The notes under the pieces were generated by a model. The model worked only from the letters and a program-made list of their open reading frames with translations. It searched no databases and was not told the DNA's origin. Below are positions 1-7,898 of a DNA stretch of 32,763 bases, in pieces. Positions within the stretch are counted from its first letter, which is position 1; every line of letters starts with the position of its first letter. Position numbers and translations under genes: made by a program. Source of the stretch: JBBDWK01 sp040902885 (GTDB lineage: Bacteria > Acidobacteriota > Terriglobia > Bryobacterales > Bryobacteraceae); NCBI GenBank assembly GCA_040902885.1, contig JBBDWK010000041.1, forward strand, positions 1-32,763, given 5' to 3'.

Positions 1-48
1 CATGATTCTTAACGGTTTGCTGGCGGAGGAAAAGTCAACAGCCGGACA

Positions 49-627
49 CTAGTGGTTTTGTTCGATGAAGCGTAAAGCCTCGTTGAAAAAGATATCCGTG
101 CAGTACCCGGTGAACTTCTTAGGTTGATTGTTGTGCTGCAGGACCGGGTCGAAGTAGCTGTTGCCGGGAGGGTCGGCGGGCTGCCCGATCCCGCCGCCCT
201 TGTGAACCACCGCTTCCTGAAAGCCCTGGTCTGTAGCCCGCATCGGATAGGTGTCGCCGAGGTGCCATTTGCCGAAAATTCCGGTGCGGTATCCGGCCTT
301 TGCCAGCATCTCCGCCAGCGTAACTTCGCCGGCGAACATCATCGCGCGCCCCAGGTAGGTGTCTACCACTCCGGTACGATAGTTATAACGGCCGGTCATC
401 AATCCGGCGCGAGTGGGCGCGCACAGCGGCGTCACGTAGAAGTGCTTGACGGAAACCGCCTCTTTCGAAAAGCGGTCGATGTGCGGGGTTTGAATATCGC
501 GATTGCCCTGACAGCCCAGATGGCCGTAGCCCTGATCGTCGGTCATAATCAGCACGACGTTGGGGCGTGCCGCGAGGGCGGCTGCGGGCATCAGAAGAAA
601 CAGAGCGGCGGCGGCCTTCCGGTTCAT
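49..627 (-). pseudogene. Truncated type I sulfatase (N-terminal third only)
   Basis: This is the N-terminal part of a formylglycine-dependent sulfatase, which hydrolyses sulfate esters outside the cytoplasm. From the ATG at 627 it reads 192 residues, against the usual 450-550. It begins with a signal peptide (about 1-20, ending ALAARP). The metal-binding TDDQGYG follows at 29-35. Sulfatase signature I, CAPTRAGLMTG, is at 69-79, with Cys69 as the residue normally converted to formylglycine. Signature II, GYRTGIFGKWHLG, is at 112-124. The frame then stops at TAG (49-51) after FIEQNH, where relatives continue with a conserved strand (KPFFLYL-like). None of the three frames over the 48 bases left of the stop shows that continuation, so an insertion or deletion, not a single stop mutation, is inferred. 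An in-frame upstream start exists, but the signal peptide fits the start at 627. The remaining fold lacks the C-terminal half and is unlikely to be active. Confidence 0.75.
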
Positions 628-765
628 GTCCGCTATGGTATCAGCAGCAGGTGGGGCAGCGCTTTCGCCCGCCCTAGGGTCAGGCAGGACTAATCTCGAA
701 ATCCACGCTTCGCTTGAGCGTTGTCGCACCTCCACTTACCTAACTTATAATTAGCATCTGATTCG

Positions 766-806
766 TTGACATGTCGCCACTCGGAGAGTACTCTCACGCG
801 TGGAGG
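766..806 (+). promoter_or_regulatory. Promoter with 12-bp palindrome before the cupredoxin gene
   Basis: A perfect -35 TTGACA (766-771) is followed after 17 nt by TACTCT (789-794), a weak -10. The -10 lies inside a perfect 12-bp palindrome, GAGAGTACTCTC (784-795), a plausible repressor site. A strong ribosome site GGAGG is at 802-806, 8 nt before the ATG at 815. An alternative TATAAT lies at 746-751 but has no good -35. The regulator is unknown. Confidence 0.45.
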
Positions 807-814
807 TTCCATCC

Positions 815-1390
815 ATGCGTATCCTGGGGTTTTCCGTGATTCTGCTGGCGCTGGTTGTCGGCGGCGCTTGGTCAATCGCAAATTTCACTGCTCTGGCCCA
901 GGGCCACAGCAACGATCCGAATGTGGTGATGCTGGATAACTGTTTGCCAGGCGATCCAGGCTATCCTGGGGGCTGCCCGGAAGGCGCAACCACTGCCCTG
1001 AAGGCACATAAAGGGGACGTTCCAGTAGCCGAGTTTTTCGCCCTGCTGTTTAGTCCGCTGGCTCCAGCTGGTCATGTTATTGGACACCCTTCGTGGCGGA
1101 ACGAGCCCTCGTACCTCACCGTCAGGTCTGGCCAGACCGTAAGGGTGGTGAATCGAGGTGGTAGAGTCCACACGTTTACCGAAGTGGCACTTTATGGCGG
1201 GGGATTTGTCCCCCTTCTCAACGGTACGATGACCCCTGCTCCAGAATGCGGCGCCAATTTCATCCCTAACCCCTCCGTCACGTTTGTGGGAGTGAATGAA
1301 ACTCAGCGATTGACGGGAATCGGCCCCGGTCTGCGGAAGTTCCAGTGTTGCATCCACCCCTGGATGCGCGCGGCCATTCGGGTGGAGTAG
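815..1390 (+). CDS. Secreted cupredoxin (plastocyanin/azurin-like) protein
   Basis: Predicted exported type 1 copper protein of 191 residues. The start at 815 was chosen over a GTG at 800 because GGAGG sits 8 nt upstream and the protein then begins with a clean signal peptide (MRILGFSVILLALVVGG, cleavage around residue 29). The C-terminal half carries the cupredoxin ligand set. One His is in RVHTF (His119), and the C-terminal cluster QCCIHPWM gives Cys178, His181 and Met184. Such proteins carry electrons or bind copper in the periplasm. The N-terminal half, with a Cys/Pro/Gly-rich segment at about 43-54, is not recognised. It stands alone, divergent from the truncated sulfatase. The family is clear from the motif; the partner and biological role are not visible. 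Confidence 0.85.
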   Translation: MRILGFSVILLALVVGGAWSIANFTALAQGHSNDPNVVMLDNCLPGDPGYPGGCPEGATTALKAHKGDVPVAEFFALLFSPLAPAGHVIGHPSWRNEPSYLTVRSGQTVRVVNRGGRVHTFTEVALYGGGFVPLLNGTMTPAPECGANFIPNPSVTFVGVNETQRLTGIGPGLRKFQCCIHPWMRAAIRVE

Positions 1391-1498
1391 GAGCACAGGG
1401 CCAGCAGGAGCAACGGCGGTTACCGGCCGCCGCGCAGAATGCCCTCCTACGCCACATGCCGAGAACTTTTCCAATAGGAGCCGGCGGCTGGACTTAGG

Positions 1499-3304
1499 CT
1501 AGCGCTTCACCAGCGCCACCCAGTCCTTGTCCGGTTCCGAGGGCGGCCGGCCAATGGACTGGAAGCCCGGCCCGGCGGCGGACTTCACGCTTCCGGTTTG
1601 CAGGACGCCGCCCATGCGCGGGTTGTACCACTCCACCGTGTACGATCCCGTTCCCAACCGGAGCAGCGGATTTCCGCCGGCCGGAATCTGCACGGCTATC
1701 AGTTCGTCGCCCTTTGCCAGCGCCCGCGCCCCGGGCGCTCCGATGATCCGGCTGTTGCCCGGCTCCATTTCCCAGAAAAGCAGGTGCTTGCGAAAGAACT
1801 CAAGAGCGAAGCGCGTCTGGTCCCACAGCTTCTCGCGCGACCTCCAGTCTTCGCAGTTGATATCCATATGCGGATACGTTGAACCGAAGTACCACTCGAC
1901 GCCGCTTCCGCCGCCCATCAAATTTCCCCATAAGCCATCGACTCGCGGTTCCCGATGATCCGGGTCGTCGGCATCGGGCAGCACGCCGTGACTGGCCGGC
2001 GCCTGCTCGTCTCCGAAAATCACCCACGGACGGCCGGCTTCGGCGGACCGCTTTCGCAGTTCGATCGCGTCCCGGTTGTAATCGCGCATCCATCCCTGGA
2101 TGGAGGTCGCCTCGAAAAAGGAATCGCCGAGCAAGCCGTCGTAGAACGTCAATGCCCTGTCGTTCATGGTATGGACGGTGATGGGATGGCGATACGCGTC
2201 CAGACGGCGGATGTAGCGGGCAATCTCCTTCCGATCTTTGTCGCTCGTGTGATTTTCCTCGCCCAGGTTCCAGATCAGCGCCAGATGATGCGAGAAGCGC
2301 GCGCACAGCTCCCTGTAATAAAGCTTGCGAACAGCATTCAGATCCGGGCCGCCGCCGAGCGACCGGTCGTTCTCCGTCTCCTGCGTCACCACATGCAGCA
2401 TGATTCCCAGACGATCCATGTGCGAGAAAACGATCTCCCACTGATCGAGCTTGCTGGTATCGAACCGGTCGCGAACTTTCGGGCCGGTCCACATCCAGGA
2501 GTCCCTGCCGTCCCCGCCGTCCAGGTTGTAGGTCAGGAAGTAGACGCTATTCATGCCTTTGCCGGCCAGATAATTCAGCGCTCCGACGATTCCCTTGCCC
2601 TTTCCTCCCTTCCACATGGGATCGCCCGCGCGCCAATCTTCGACGTGCGGCGCATACTTGTGGACGACTATGCCTTTTCCCTTGTAGCTGCCCGAGTCCT
2701 CGTCCGTATCGAACGTGCCGTCGAAGTCTTGATAGGCGAGGAAATTCTCGGGGCTGTCGGCCCCGCCCTTCAAATAGTATTCTCCGCTCGAGGCGAAGCG
2801 CAGATAGTGCTTCCCAACGTATTGCAGGAGGCCTTTCGCGCGAAAGTCGCTTCCGCTCTTATCGCTGGGGCCGATCTCGAAAGAACCCGACGCGCCGTCG
2901 AATGCCGTGGGCTGCCCGGCATCGGCCTCCAGGCTGAGGGCGACATCTTCGCCGGTACGGAAAGACGCGCGATAGCTCCACCGCCCTTCTTCATCCGGGG
3001 TAAAGTGTGCGCGCCACTTGTTGCCCGAAGTTGCCGAGGTTTCGGAGGCGTTGCCGTCGGCCGCGTAGTAGCCCGGCACGGTATGGCTCTTTCCGCTGCC
3101 CGCGTGGTTGAAGGCCACGTTCAGCCGGTAGCTGCGAAAAGGGTTCGGCGTGGCATCCTCGCCGGTATTGGGGCCGTCGAAGGTCAGCGTGACTCTGTGC
3201 CATCGCTTGAGATCCCCCCGCACCTGCCCCGGCGCCTGCGCGGGCAGGGTCTGGGCGGAGGCGAGGCACAGCAGACTGAAGGAGCACAGGAGTTTTGCAA
3301 GCAT
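1499..3304 (-). CDS. Secreted DUF5060-type glycoside hydrolase-like protein
   Basis: Predicted exported polysaccharide-degrading enzyme of 601 residues. The start at 3304 gives a signal peptide (MLAKLLCSFSLLCLASAQ) and has AAGG 7 nt upstream. An N-terminal DUF5060 beta-sandwich covers about 28-145 (WHRVTLTFDGP near 35, PNPF near 53). A TIM-barrel-like region follows at about 160-480. Two glutamates stand where clan GH-A enzymes keep their catalytic pair: LIWNLGEEN (Glu349/350) and VIFGDEQ (Glu433). The C-terminus (about 520-601: YTVEWYNPRMGG, then KDWVALVKR) matches the 'putative collagen-binding' sandwich often ending these proteins. It follows the carbamoyltransferase-SxtJ-DUF5989 run by 62 bp on the same strand. 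A paralogue is encoded at 26250-27884. Substrate cannot be read from sequence. Confidence 0.75.
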   Translation of the reverse strand: MLAKLLCSFSLLCLASAQTLPAQAPGQVRGDLKRWHRVTLTFDGPNTGEDATPNPFRSYRLNVAFNHAGSGKSHTVPGYYAADGNASETSATSGNKWRAHFTPDEEGRWSYRASFRTGEDVALSLEADAGQPTAFDGASGSFEIGPSDKSGSDFRAKGLLQYVGKHYLRFASSGEYYLKGGADSPENFLAYQDFDGTFDTDEDSGSYKGKGIVVHKYAPHVEDWRAGDPMWKGGKGKGIVGALNYLAGKGMNSVYFLTYNLDGGDGRDSWMWTGPKVRDRFDTSKLDQWEIVFSHMDRLGIMLHVVTQETENDRSLGGGPDLNAVRKLYYRELCARFSHHLALIWNLGEENHTSDKDRKEIARYIRRLDAYRHPITVHTMNDRALTFYDGLLGDSFFEATSIQGWMRDYNRDAIELRKRSAEAGRPWVIFGDEQAPASHGVLPDADDPDHREPRVDGLWGNLMGGGSGVEWYFGSTYPHMDINCEDWRSREKLWDQTRFALEFFRKHLLFWEMEPGNSRIIGAPGARALAKGDELIAVQIPAGGNPLLRLGTGSYTVEWYNPRMGGVLQTGSVKSAAGPGFQSIGRPPSEPDKDWVALVKR

Positions 3305-3366
3305 GGTCGCCTTTCGCAGTTCCAGTATCATACGACGCTGGAAACATTAATGGGCTGTCATCAAGC

Positions 3367-3525
3367 TCAGAACAGCGTATAGATACACGGCGCCACTGCC
3401 GATGTTTGGGCAAGAACCAGCAGAACTCCCAGCAGCATCAGCGTGAAGATCACGGGGAGCATCCACCACTTCTTGTTCTCCCGCAGCAAAAGCACGACCT
3501 CTCGGGCGAGTCGCATTCCGGGCAT
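3367..3525 (-). CDS. DUF5989-family small membrane protein (52 aa)
   Basis: This very short gene reads MPGMRLAREVVLLLRENKKW and then WMLPVIFTLMLLGVLLVLAQ, ending TSAVAPCIYTLF. It has the DUF5989 layout: an amphipathic basic N-terminus (LLLRENKKWW), one transmembrane helix (about 22-40), and the conserved tail AQxSAxAPxIYTLF. GAGGA lies 8 nt upstream of the ATG at 3525. A second in-frame ATG at 3516 would drop three residues. It sits 20 bp downstream of the SxtJ-like gene and completes the trio carbamoyltransferase-SxtJ-DUF5989. This resembles sxtI-sxtJ-sxtK in saxitoxin clusters, where the two small proteins also follow the carbamoyltransferase. The function of the family is unknown; membrane recruitment of the carbamoyltransferase is an inference. 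Confidence 0.85.
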   Translation of the reverse strand: MPGMRLAREVVLLLRENKKWWMLPVIFTLMLLGVLLVLAQTSAVAPCIYTLF

Positions 3526-3545
3526 TTCGATAGTCCTCACTAAAA

Positions 3546-3947
3546 CTAAAACAAACGCTCAAACTGCTCCTTGGTCTGGCGGGGGGTCTTCCGTGGAACC
3601 CAGTAGGTCCGGCGTGCCGGGCTTCTCCGGTCCAAAGTGTCCCGTCCAAAGAGCCTCGATAAGAAACCGATCGGCGTGATAAAACCGAAAAAGGTAAGGG
3701 TGAGAATAATACGGCTGTTCACCCATCCCAGCAGCAAAGCCAGTTGCATCCAGCGCCGGTGGAAGCGGGCAGACCAGGAGTGCGAGAGGGCCGCGATGGA
3801 GAGGAGCACGAAGGATGCGGCGCCCATGCAATAGCTCAGCGTCATACGCTGCCGGTATAAGTTCCACGCGGCCAGAGCCGCCAGAATGAGGCCGACAATC
3901 AGAGCGGAAGTCCGTGGGTTAGGACCCTTCGTGCCGTCACTAGTCAA
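3546..3947 (-). CDS. SxtJ-like membrane protein
   Basis: Small membrane protein of 133 residues from a TTG start at 3947. That start has AAGGAG 7 nt upstream, inside the end of the carbamoyltransferase gene, so the genes overlap by 8 bp. Longer forms would run further into the upstream gene without a better site. Three hydrophobic segments (about 13-26, 35-50 and 68-90) surround the family core RRWMQLALLLGWVNSRIILTLTFF and then TPIGFLSRLFGRD, followed by a soluble tail with YWVPRKTP and a terminal EQFERLF. This arrangement is typical of SxtJ proteins, which accompany O-carbamoyltransferases in many genomes. No biochemical role is established. Confidence 0.85.
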   Translation of the reverse strand: MTSDGTKGPNPRTSALIVGLILAALAAWNLYRQRMTLSYCMGAASFVLLSIAALSHSWSARFHRRWMQLALLLGWVNSRIILTLTFFGFITPIGFLSRLFGRDTLDRRSPARRTYWVPRKTPRQTKEQFERLF

Positions 3948-5769
3948 GCTGGAACTCCTTCTGCCACATCCGGTCGTCAACCAGCTTTGCCTGATCCGCC
4001 TTGTTCACGACAAAGTTCCCCATCACCAGGTAATCCATGTCCGTTCGCATGAAACAGCGGTAGGCATCCTCCGGAGAACAAACGATAGGCTCTCCCCTTA
4101 CGTTGAAGGAGGTATTAACCAGAACGGGATATCCGGTTAAACATCCAAACGCGGCAATCAGGTCGTAATAAAGCTCGTTCTCCTCCCGTCTTACCGTTTG
4201 CACGCGGGCCGAGTAGTCGACGTGGGTTACGCAGGGAATAGTGGAACGGGGAACATTGAGCTTTTCAATCCCGAATAAGCGATGCTGCTCCGGCGTCATC
4301 TCGTACCTAAGGGCTTGCTGCACCGGCGCCACCAGCAGCATGTAGGGGGAATCGCAGTCCATCTCGAAGAACTGGCTGACATGCTCCCGCAGCACCGAGG
4401 GGGCGAATGGGCGGAAGCTCTCCCGAAACTTGATCCTCAGGTTCATCGCCGATTGCATCTTCGGCGACCGTGGATCTCCGAGAATGCTGCGGTTGCCGAG
4501 CGCCCTGGGACCGAACTCCATACGGCCTTGAAACCAGCCGATCACCTTCTCCTCGGCGAGCAGGTGCGCGACGAGTTCAGGCAATTCGCGCCGGCTCACC
4601 TGGCGATACACGGCGTTCCTCGAGTCAAGCATTTCCCGTATCCGCGTATCGTCAAAGGCGGGGCCCAGGTAGGAGCCCTTCATGGCGTCCGAACAGGTTC
4701 CCCGCATCCTGGCGGGATCGCGCGGATTGCCTAGATACTGATACCAGGCCGACAACGCAGCGCCGAGGGCGCCGCCGGCATCGCCGGCTGCGGGCTGAAT
4801 CCAGATGCTTTCGAACGGCCCTTCCCGCAAGATTCTTCCATTCGCCACGCAGTTCAACGCGACTCCCCCGGCCATGCACAGGTTCTTCTCGCGGGTTTGC
4901 GCGTGAACATGTCTGACCATCCGGAGCAGGCAAAGTTCGGTCACTTCCTGAACGGAACGAGCCAGGTCCATCTCCCGTTGCGTGAGGAGCGTTTCCGGCT
5001 TCCTGGGCGGCGCGCCGAACAGCCGGTGGAAGGCCTCGTTGGTCATGGTCAAGCCTTCGCAATAGTTGAAGTACTCCATGTTCAAGCGAATCGAGCCGTC
5101 GTCGCGCAGATCGACCAGTTCTTTCAGGATCTTGTCGACGAACCGGGGCTCGCCATAGGGCGCCAGGCCCATGACCTTATACTCGCCGGAGTTGACCCTG
5201 AAGCCCAGGTAGTAGGTAAAGGCCGAGTACAGAAGGCCCAGCGAGTGAGGAAATCGTAACTCTCCCAACAGGTGGAGTTCCGCGCCGTTTCCCACGCCGT
5301 AGCTGCTGGTTGCCCATTCACCCACTCCATCCACGGTCAAGATCGCGGCCCGCTTGTAGGGGGAAGGGAAGAAGGCGCTGGCGGCATGCGACTCGTGGTG
5401 ATCCGTGAACAGAACGTCGCCCTGGTAGCCGCACGAGGAGCCAATATGCTCCCGCGTCCAGAGTTTTTCCCGCAGCCACAACGGCATGGCTAGAAGGAAC
5501 GAACGAAGTCCGCGCGGCGCGTAGTCGAGGTATGTTTCGAGCAGCCGGTCGAATTTCAGCAGTGGTTTGTCGTAAAAGACAACGTAGCCGAGATCGGCGG
5601 ATCGGATGCCTGCCTCATCGAGGCAGTATGCAACGGCGTTTGCGGGAAAGCGGTGATCGTGTTTTTTGCGAGTGAAGCGTTCCTCCTGGGCGGCGGCCGC
5701 AATCTCGCCATCTTCGATCAGGCACGCGGCAGAATCGTGATAGTAGGCCGAGATTCCCAGGATATACAT
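3940..5769 (-). CDS. Carbamoyltransferase (NodU/CmcH/SxtI family)
   Basis: Predicted O-carbamoyltransferase of 609 residues that moves the carbamoyl group of carbamoyl phosphate, through carbamoyl-adenylate, onto a hydroxyl of a sugar or small molecule. The ATG at 5769 (MYILGISAYYHDSAACL) has GGAGAGG 10 nt upstream. The N-terminal Kae1-like ATPase half opens with GISAYYHDSA (4-13) and holds the metal-binding DHHESHAASAFF and later CMAGGVALNC. The C-terminal half holds GRMEFGPRALGNRSILGDPR and NTSFNVRGEPIVCSPEDA, both hallmarks of the family. Length and motifs are complete. It starts 33 bp after the GH13 gene and overlaps the SxtJ-like gene, so the three or more genes are probably co-transcribed. 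The acceptor is unknown. Neighbouring glycan enzymes make a carbohydrate acceptor reasonable, but there are no polyketide or peptide biosynthesis genes here. Confidence 0.92.
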   Translation of the reverse strand: MYILGISAYYHDSAACLIEDGEIAAAAQEERFTRKKHDHRFPANAVAYCLDEAGIRSADLGYVVFYDKPLLKFDRLLETYLDYAPRGLRSFLLAMPLWLREKLWTREHIGSSCGYQGDVLFTDHHESHAASAFFPSPYKRAAILTVDGVGEWATSSYGVGNGAELHLLGELRFPHSLGLLYSAFTYYLGFRVNSGEYKVMGLAPYGEPRFVDKILKELVDLRDDGSIRLNMEYFNYCEGLTMTNEAFHRLFGAPPRKPETLLTQREMDLARSVQEVTELCLLRMVRHVHAQTREKNLCMAGGVALNCVANGRILREGPFESIWIQPAAGDAGGALGAALSAWYQYLGNPRDPARMRGTCSDAMKGSYLGPAFDDTRIREMLDSRNAVYRQVSRRELPELVAHLLAEEKVIGWFQGRMEFGPRALGNRSILGDPRSPKMQSAMNLRIKFRESFRPFAPSVLREHVSQFFEMDCDSPYMLLVAPVQQALRYEMTPEQHRLFGIEKLNVPRSTIPCVTHVDYSARVQTVRREENELYYDLIAAFGCLTGYPVLVNTSFNVRGEPIVCSPEDAYRCFMRTDMDYLVMGNFVVNKADQAKLVDDRMWQKEFQLD

Positions 5770-5802
5770 GCCCGGCAAACCTCTCCGAACAATCCCCGTT
5801 AC

Positions 5803-7782
5803 TCACCTTGCAAATACTATCACTCCATTGGCCGGAATGGTGACGTGCGCCGACGACGGCAATCCATGCCTCGGTGGACCACCGGCCACGATGCTGCCGC
5901 CGTTGCCTGCCGGCCGGTGTTCTGGCGAGCTTTCAAAGAAGTCGCTATTGAAGACTTCCCTCCAGACGCCCGTGTGCGGAAATCCGATTTCGTATCCGTG
6001 GAGGTTGCCTTCGTTCAAAGTTCCAATCACCACGAGATCCTCGCCCGACCACTCCATCCACCGGTGAAACGCAATCACGCGGGAGCTGTTGTTCACGTGG
6101 TATGCGTTGACGTTCGGTCCCCGGAGTGCGCGGTAATCTCGGCGCAAACGAACCGCTGCCTTCGTGAATCCGAGAAAGTCACGCATCGCGGCATCGTGCT
6201 GCAACCCATCCCACCAGATCAGAGTGTTCTCGAAAAAAGCCGGGTTGTCGCTCCAGTTCTTGTCTTCCAGAATCTCCTGACCCATAAAAAGCATGGGAAT
6301 GCCGGGCGCGGTGAGCAAAATCGAGGTTGCGAAGCGGGTGCGGCTGCGAGCGTACCAGGACCGCGGGTTGTTCCAGTCGGCGAGCTTCGCCACGCGAGGC
6401 TTCCATTCGTGAGGCTCCCGGTCCGCATAAACGAGATCGTGATTTTCGAGGCACTGGACGGCCCGCCAGGCGTCATTGAAGCCGTAGGGCGTGTAGAGAG
6501 AATCGCGGACGGGATCGAGATTCACGAAGGCGTTCCCGCCTCCCGCCGCTTGGCTAAGAGCCTCGCGCAACCGGTCGCGCAAACCGTCCGCAAGGGCGGC
6601 ATCGAAGCCCATCCCGCCTGGAGGCGCCTGGACCGCCAATTCGCGCTTCGAGTTCCAGTATTCCGCAATATTGATGGCTTCCGGTTTGGAAAATTGCAGT
6701 GTGTTCGTCAGGTCCTGGCAGAAGAACCAGCCTCCATGATTGTCGATGACGCTCACTTCGTCGTAGCGGAAGCCATCCACGTGGTACTCGTTCAGAAGGA
6801 ACTTGGCGTTCTGGATCAGGAAGTCGCACACGCCATCCTGCCTGTAATCGAAGACCAGACCGCCGGCCCAGCCGTCGTTCGTAAAGTAGAGGCTGCGGCT
6901 GTTCTCCGTGCGCTGCTGCATATCGAAGAAGTACAGCGACTGGTCGTCGAATCCGCCGCCGGCATGGTTGTAGACAAGATCGAAGACGACCGCCATGCCG
7001 TTGAGGTGAAGAAGATCGATGAGCGCCTTCACCTGGTTCGGGCCCGGTTCCAATTGCTCTCTGGTCAGCGGCGTCGCACCCTTTTCGGCGAGCAGCGCAT
7101 TGACCGTTGCCAGATAGCGGTCGAGTTCCTGGAGGTCGTCGATCTGATACGCCATCTCGGGCGAAAAGAAGTCTACGTTGTTGTACCCGAGGCTGTTGTC
7201 GTACGGGAATTCCTGAATTGGCAGCAGTTGGATAGCGTTGACGCCAAGCTCTCGCAGATAGGGAATGCGGGCCGCCACGTCCAGGAAATCGGCGACCTGC
7301 TCGCGCTTGTCCTGTCCGCTGCCGTCAATGCCGTGGAACGCGCCCACATGAAGCTGGTAGACGATCAGGTCGTTGAAAGCGGGACTGTGAAAACCCGAGT
7401 CGTGCCACGGGTACGTACTCGGGTCGCGGACCAGGCAATCGCATTCGGGAAATGCCGGGACTGTCCCCAGTTCCCGTGCGTAAGGGTCGCGCTTGAAACC
7501 GGCGCCTGCCTCGCCGACAACGTAAAACCGGTACGGGGTGGCGTCTTTGATGCCGGGCACGAAGCTCGCCCAGGTTCCGTCGTTCAGCCGGGTGAGCCGA
7601 TCGGATGTGCGCGGAATCCAGCCGATTTGACGCGATGCGACAGCCTGCTCACCCGCAACGATGTAGACTTCATGAGCGCGCGGCGCCCACACGCGAACCG
7701 TCGCGCCGGCGGCGACAAGGTTAAGACCCATCGGCGTATTAGCATTGACGAGGGGAGAAGCGGCGGCGGCCGAAGCAGCCAT
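5803..7782 (-). CDS. GH13 alpha-amylase family enzyme with N-terminal CBM48-like domain
   Basis: Predicted alpha-glucan-acting enzyme of 659 residues. An N-terminal beta-sandwich (about 17-110; VRVWAPRAHEVY) resembles the CBM48/E-set domain of branching enzymes and trehalohydrolases. The GH13 barrel carries region I VVFDLVYNH (Asp268, His273), region II GFRYDEV (nucleophile Asp341), region III NIAEYW (acid/base Glu374) and region IV ENHD (His448-Asp449). The C-terminal beta-domain ends in VTIPANGVIVFAR. No signal peptide is seen, so it probably acts in the cytoplasm on glycogen-like glucan. AGGAGG precedes the ATG by 8 nt. Branching enzyme, maltooligosyltrehalose trehalohydrolase-like or other GH13 specificities cannot be separated by reading alone. 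Confidence 0.88.
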   Translation of the reverse strand: MAASAAAASPLVNANTPMGLNLVAAGATVRVWAPRAHEVYIVAGEQAVASRQIGWIPRTSDRLTRLNDGTWASFVPGIKDATPYRFYVVGEAGAGFKRDPYARELGTVPAFPECDCLVRDPSTYPWHDSGFHSPAFNDLIVYQLHVGAFHGIDGSGQDKREQVADFLDVAARIPYLRELGVNAIQLLPIQEFPYDNSLGYNNVDFFSPEMAYQIDDLQELDRYLATVNALLAEKGATPLTREQLEPGPNQVKALIDLLHLNGMAVVFDLVYNHAGGGFDDQSLYFFDMQQRTENSRSLYFTNDGWAGGLVFDYRQDGVCDFLIQNAKFLLNEYHVDGFRYDEVSVIDNHGGWFFCQDLTNTLQFSKPEAINIAEYWNSKRELAVQAPPGGMGFDAALADGLRDRLREALSQAAGGGNAFVNLDPVRDSLYTPYGFNDAWRAVQCLENHDLVYADREPHEWKPRVAKLADWNNPRSWYARSRTRFATSILLTAPGIPMLFMGQEILEDKNWSDNPAFFENTLIWWDGLQHDAAMRDFLGFTKAAVRLRRDYRALRGPNVNAYHVNNSSRVIAFHRWMEWSGEDLVVIGTLNEGNLHGYEIGFPHTGVWREVFNSDFFESSPEHRPAGNGGSIVAGGPPRHGLPSSAHVTIPANGVIVFAR

Positions 7783-7898
7783 GTTGGGACCTCCTGGCGG
7801 GAACTTACGATCTCCATTAGAGACTCTGGCTCTTCGCCAATCAATACTAAAATGCTTTAGCGCGAGCTTCAGTGTGCTGATTCATACGCCAGCGGACT

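Noticed and set aside
1955..3382. A 475-residue plus-strand open frame
   Set aside because: Antisense to the DUF5060 glycosidase with no recognisable motif or ribosome site.
5653..7860. A 735-residue open frame on the plus strand
   Set aside because: It is antisense to the GH13 and carbamoyltransferase genes, whose motifs are complete; long shadow frames are common in high-GC DNA, and its translation has no domain.
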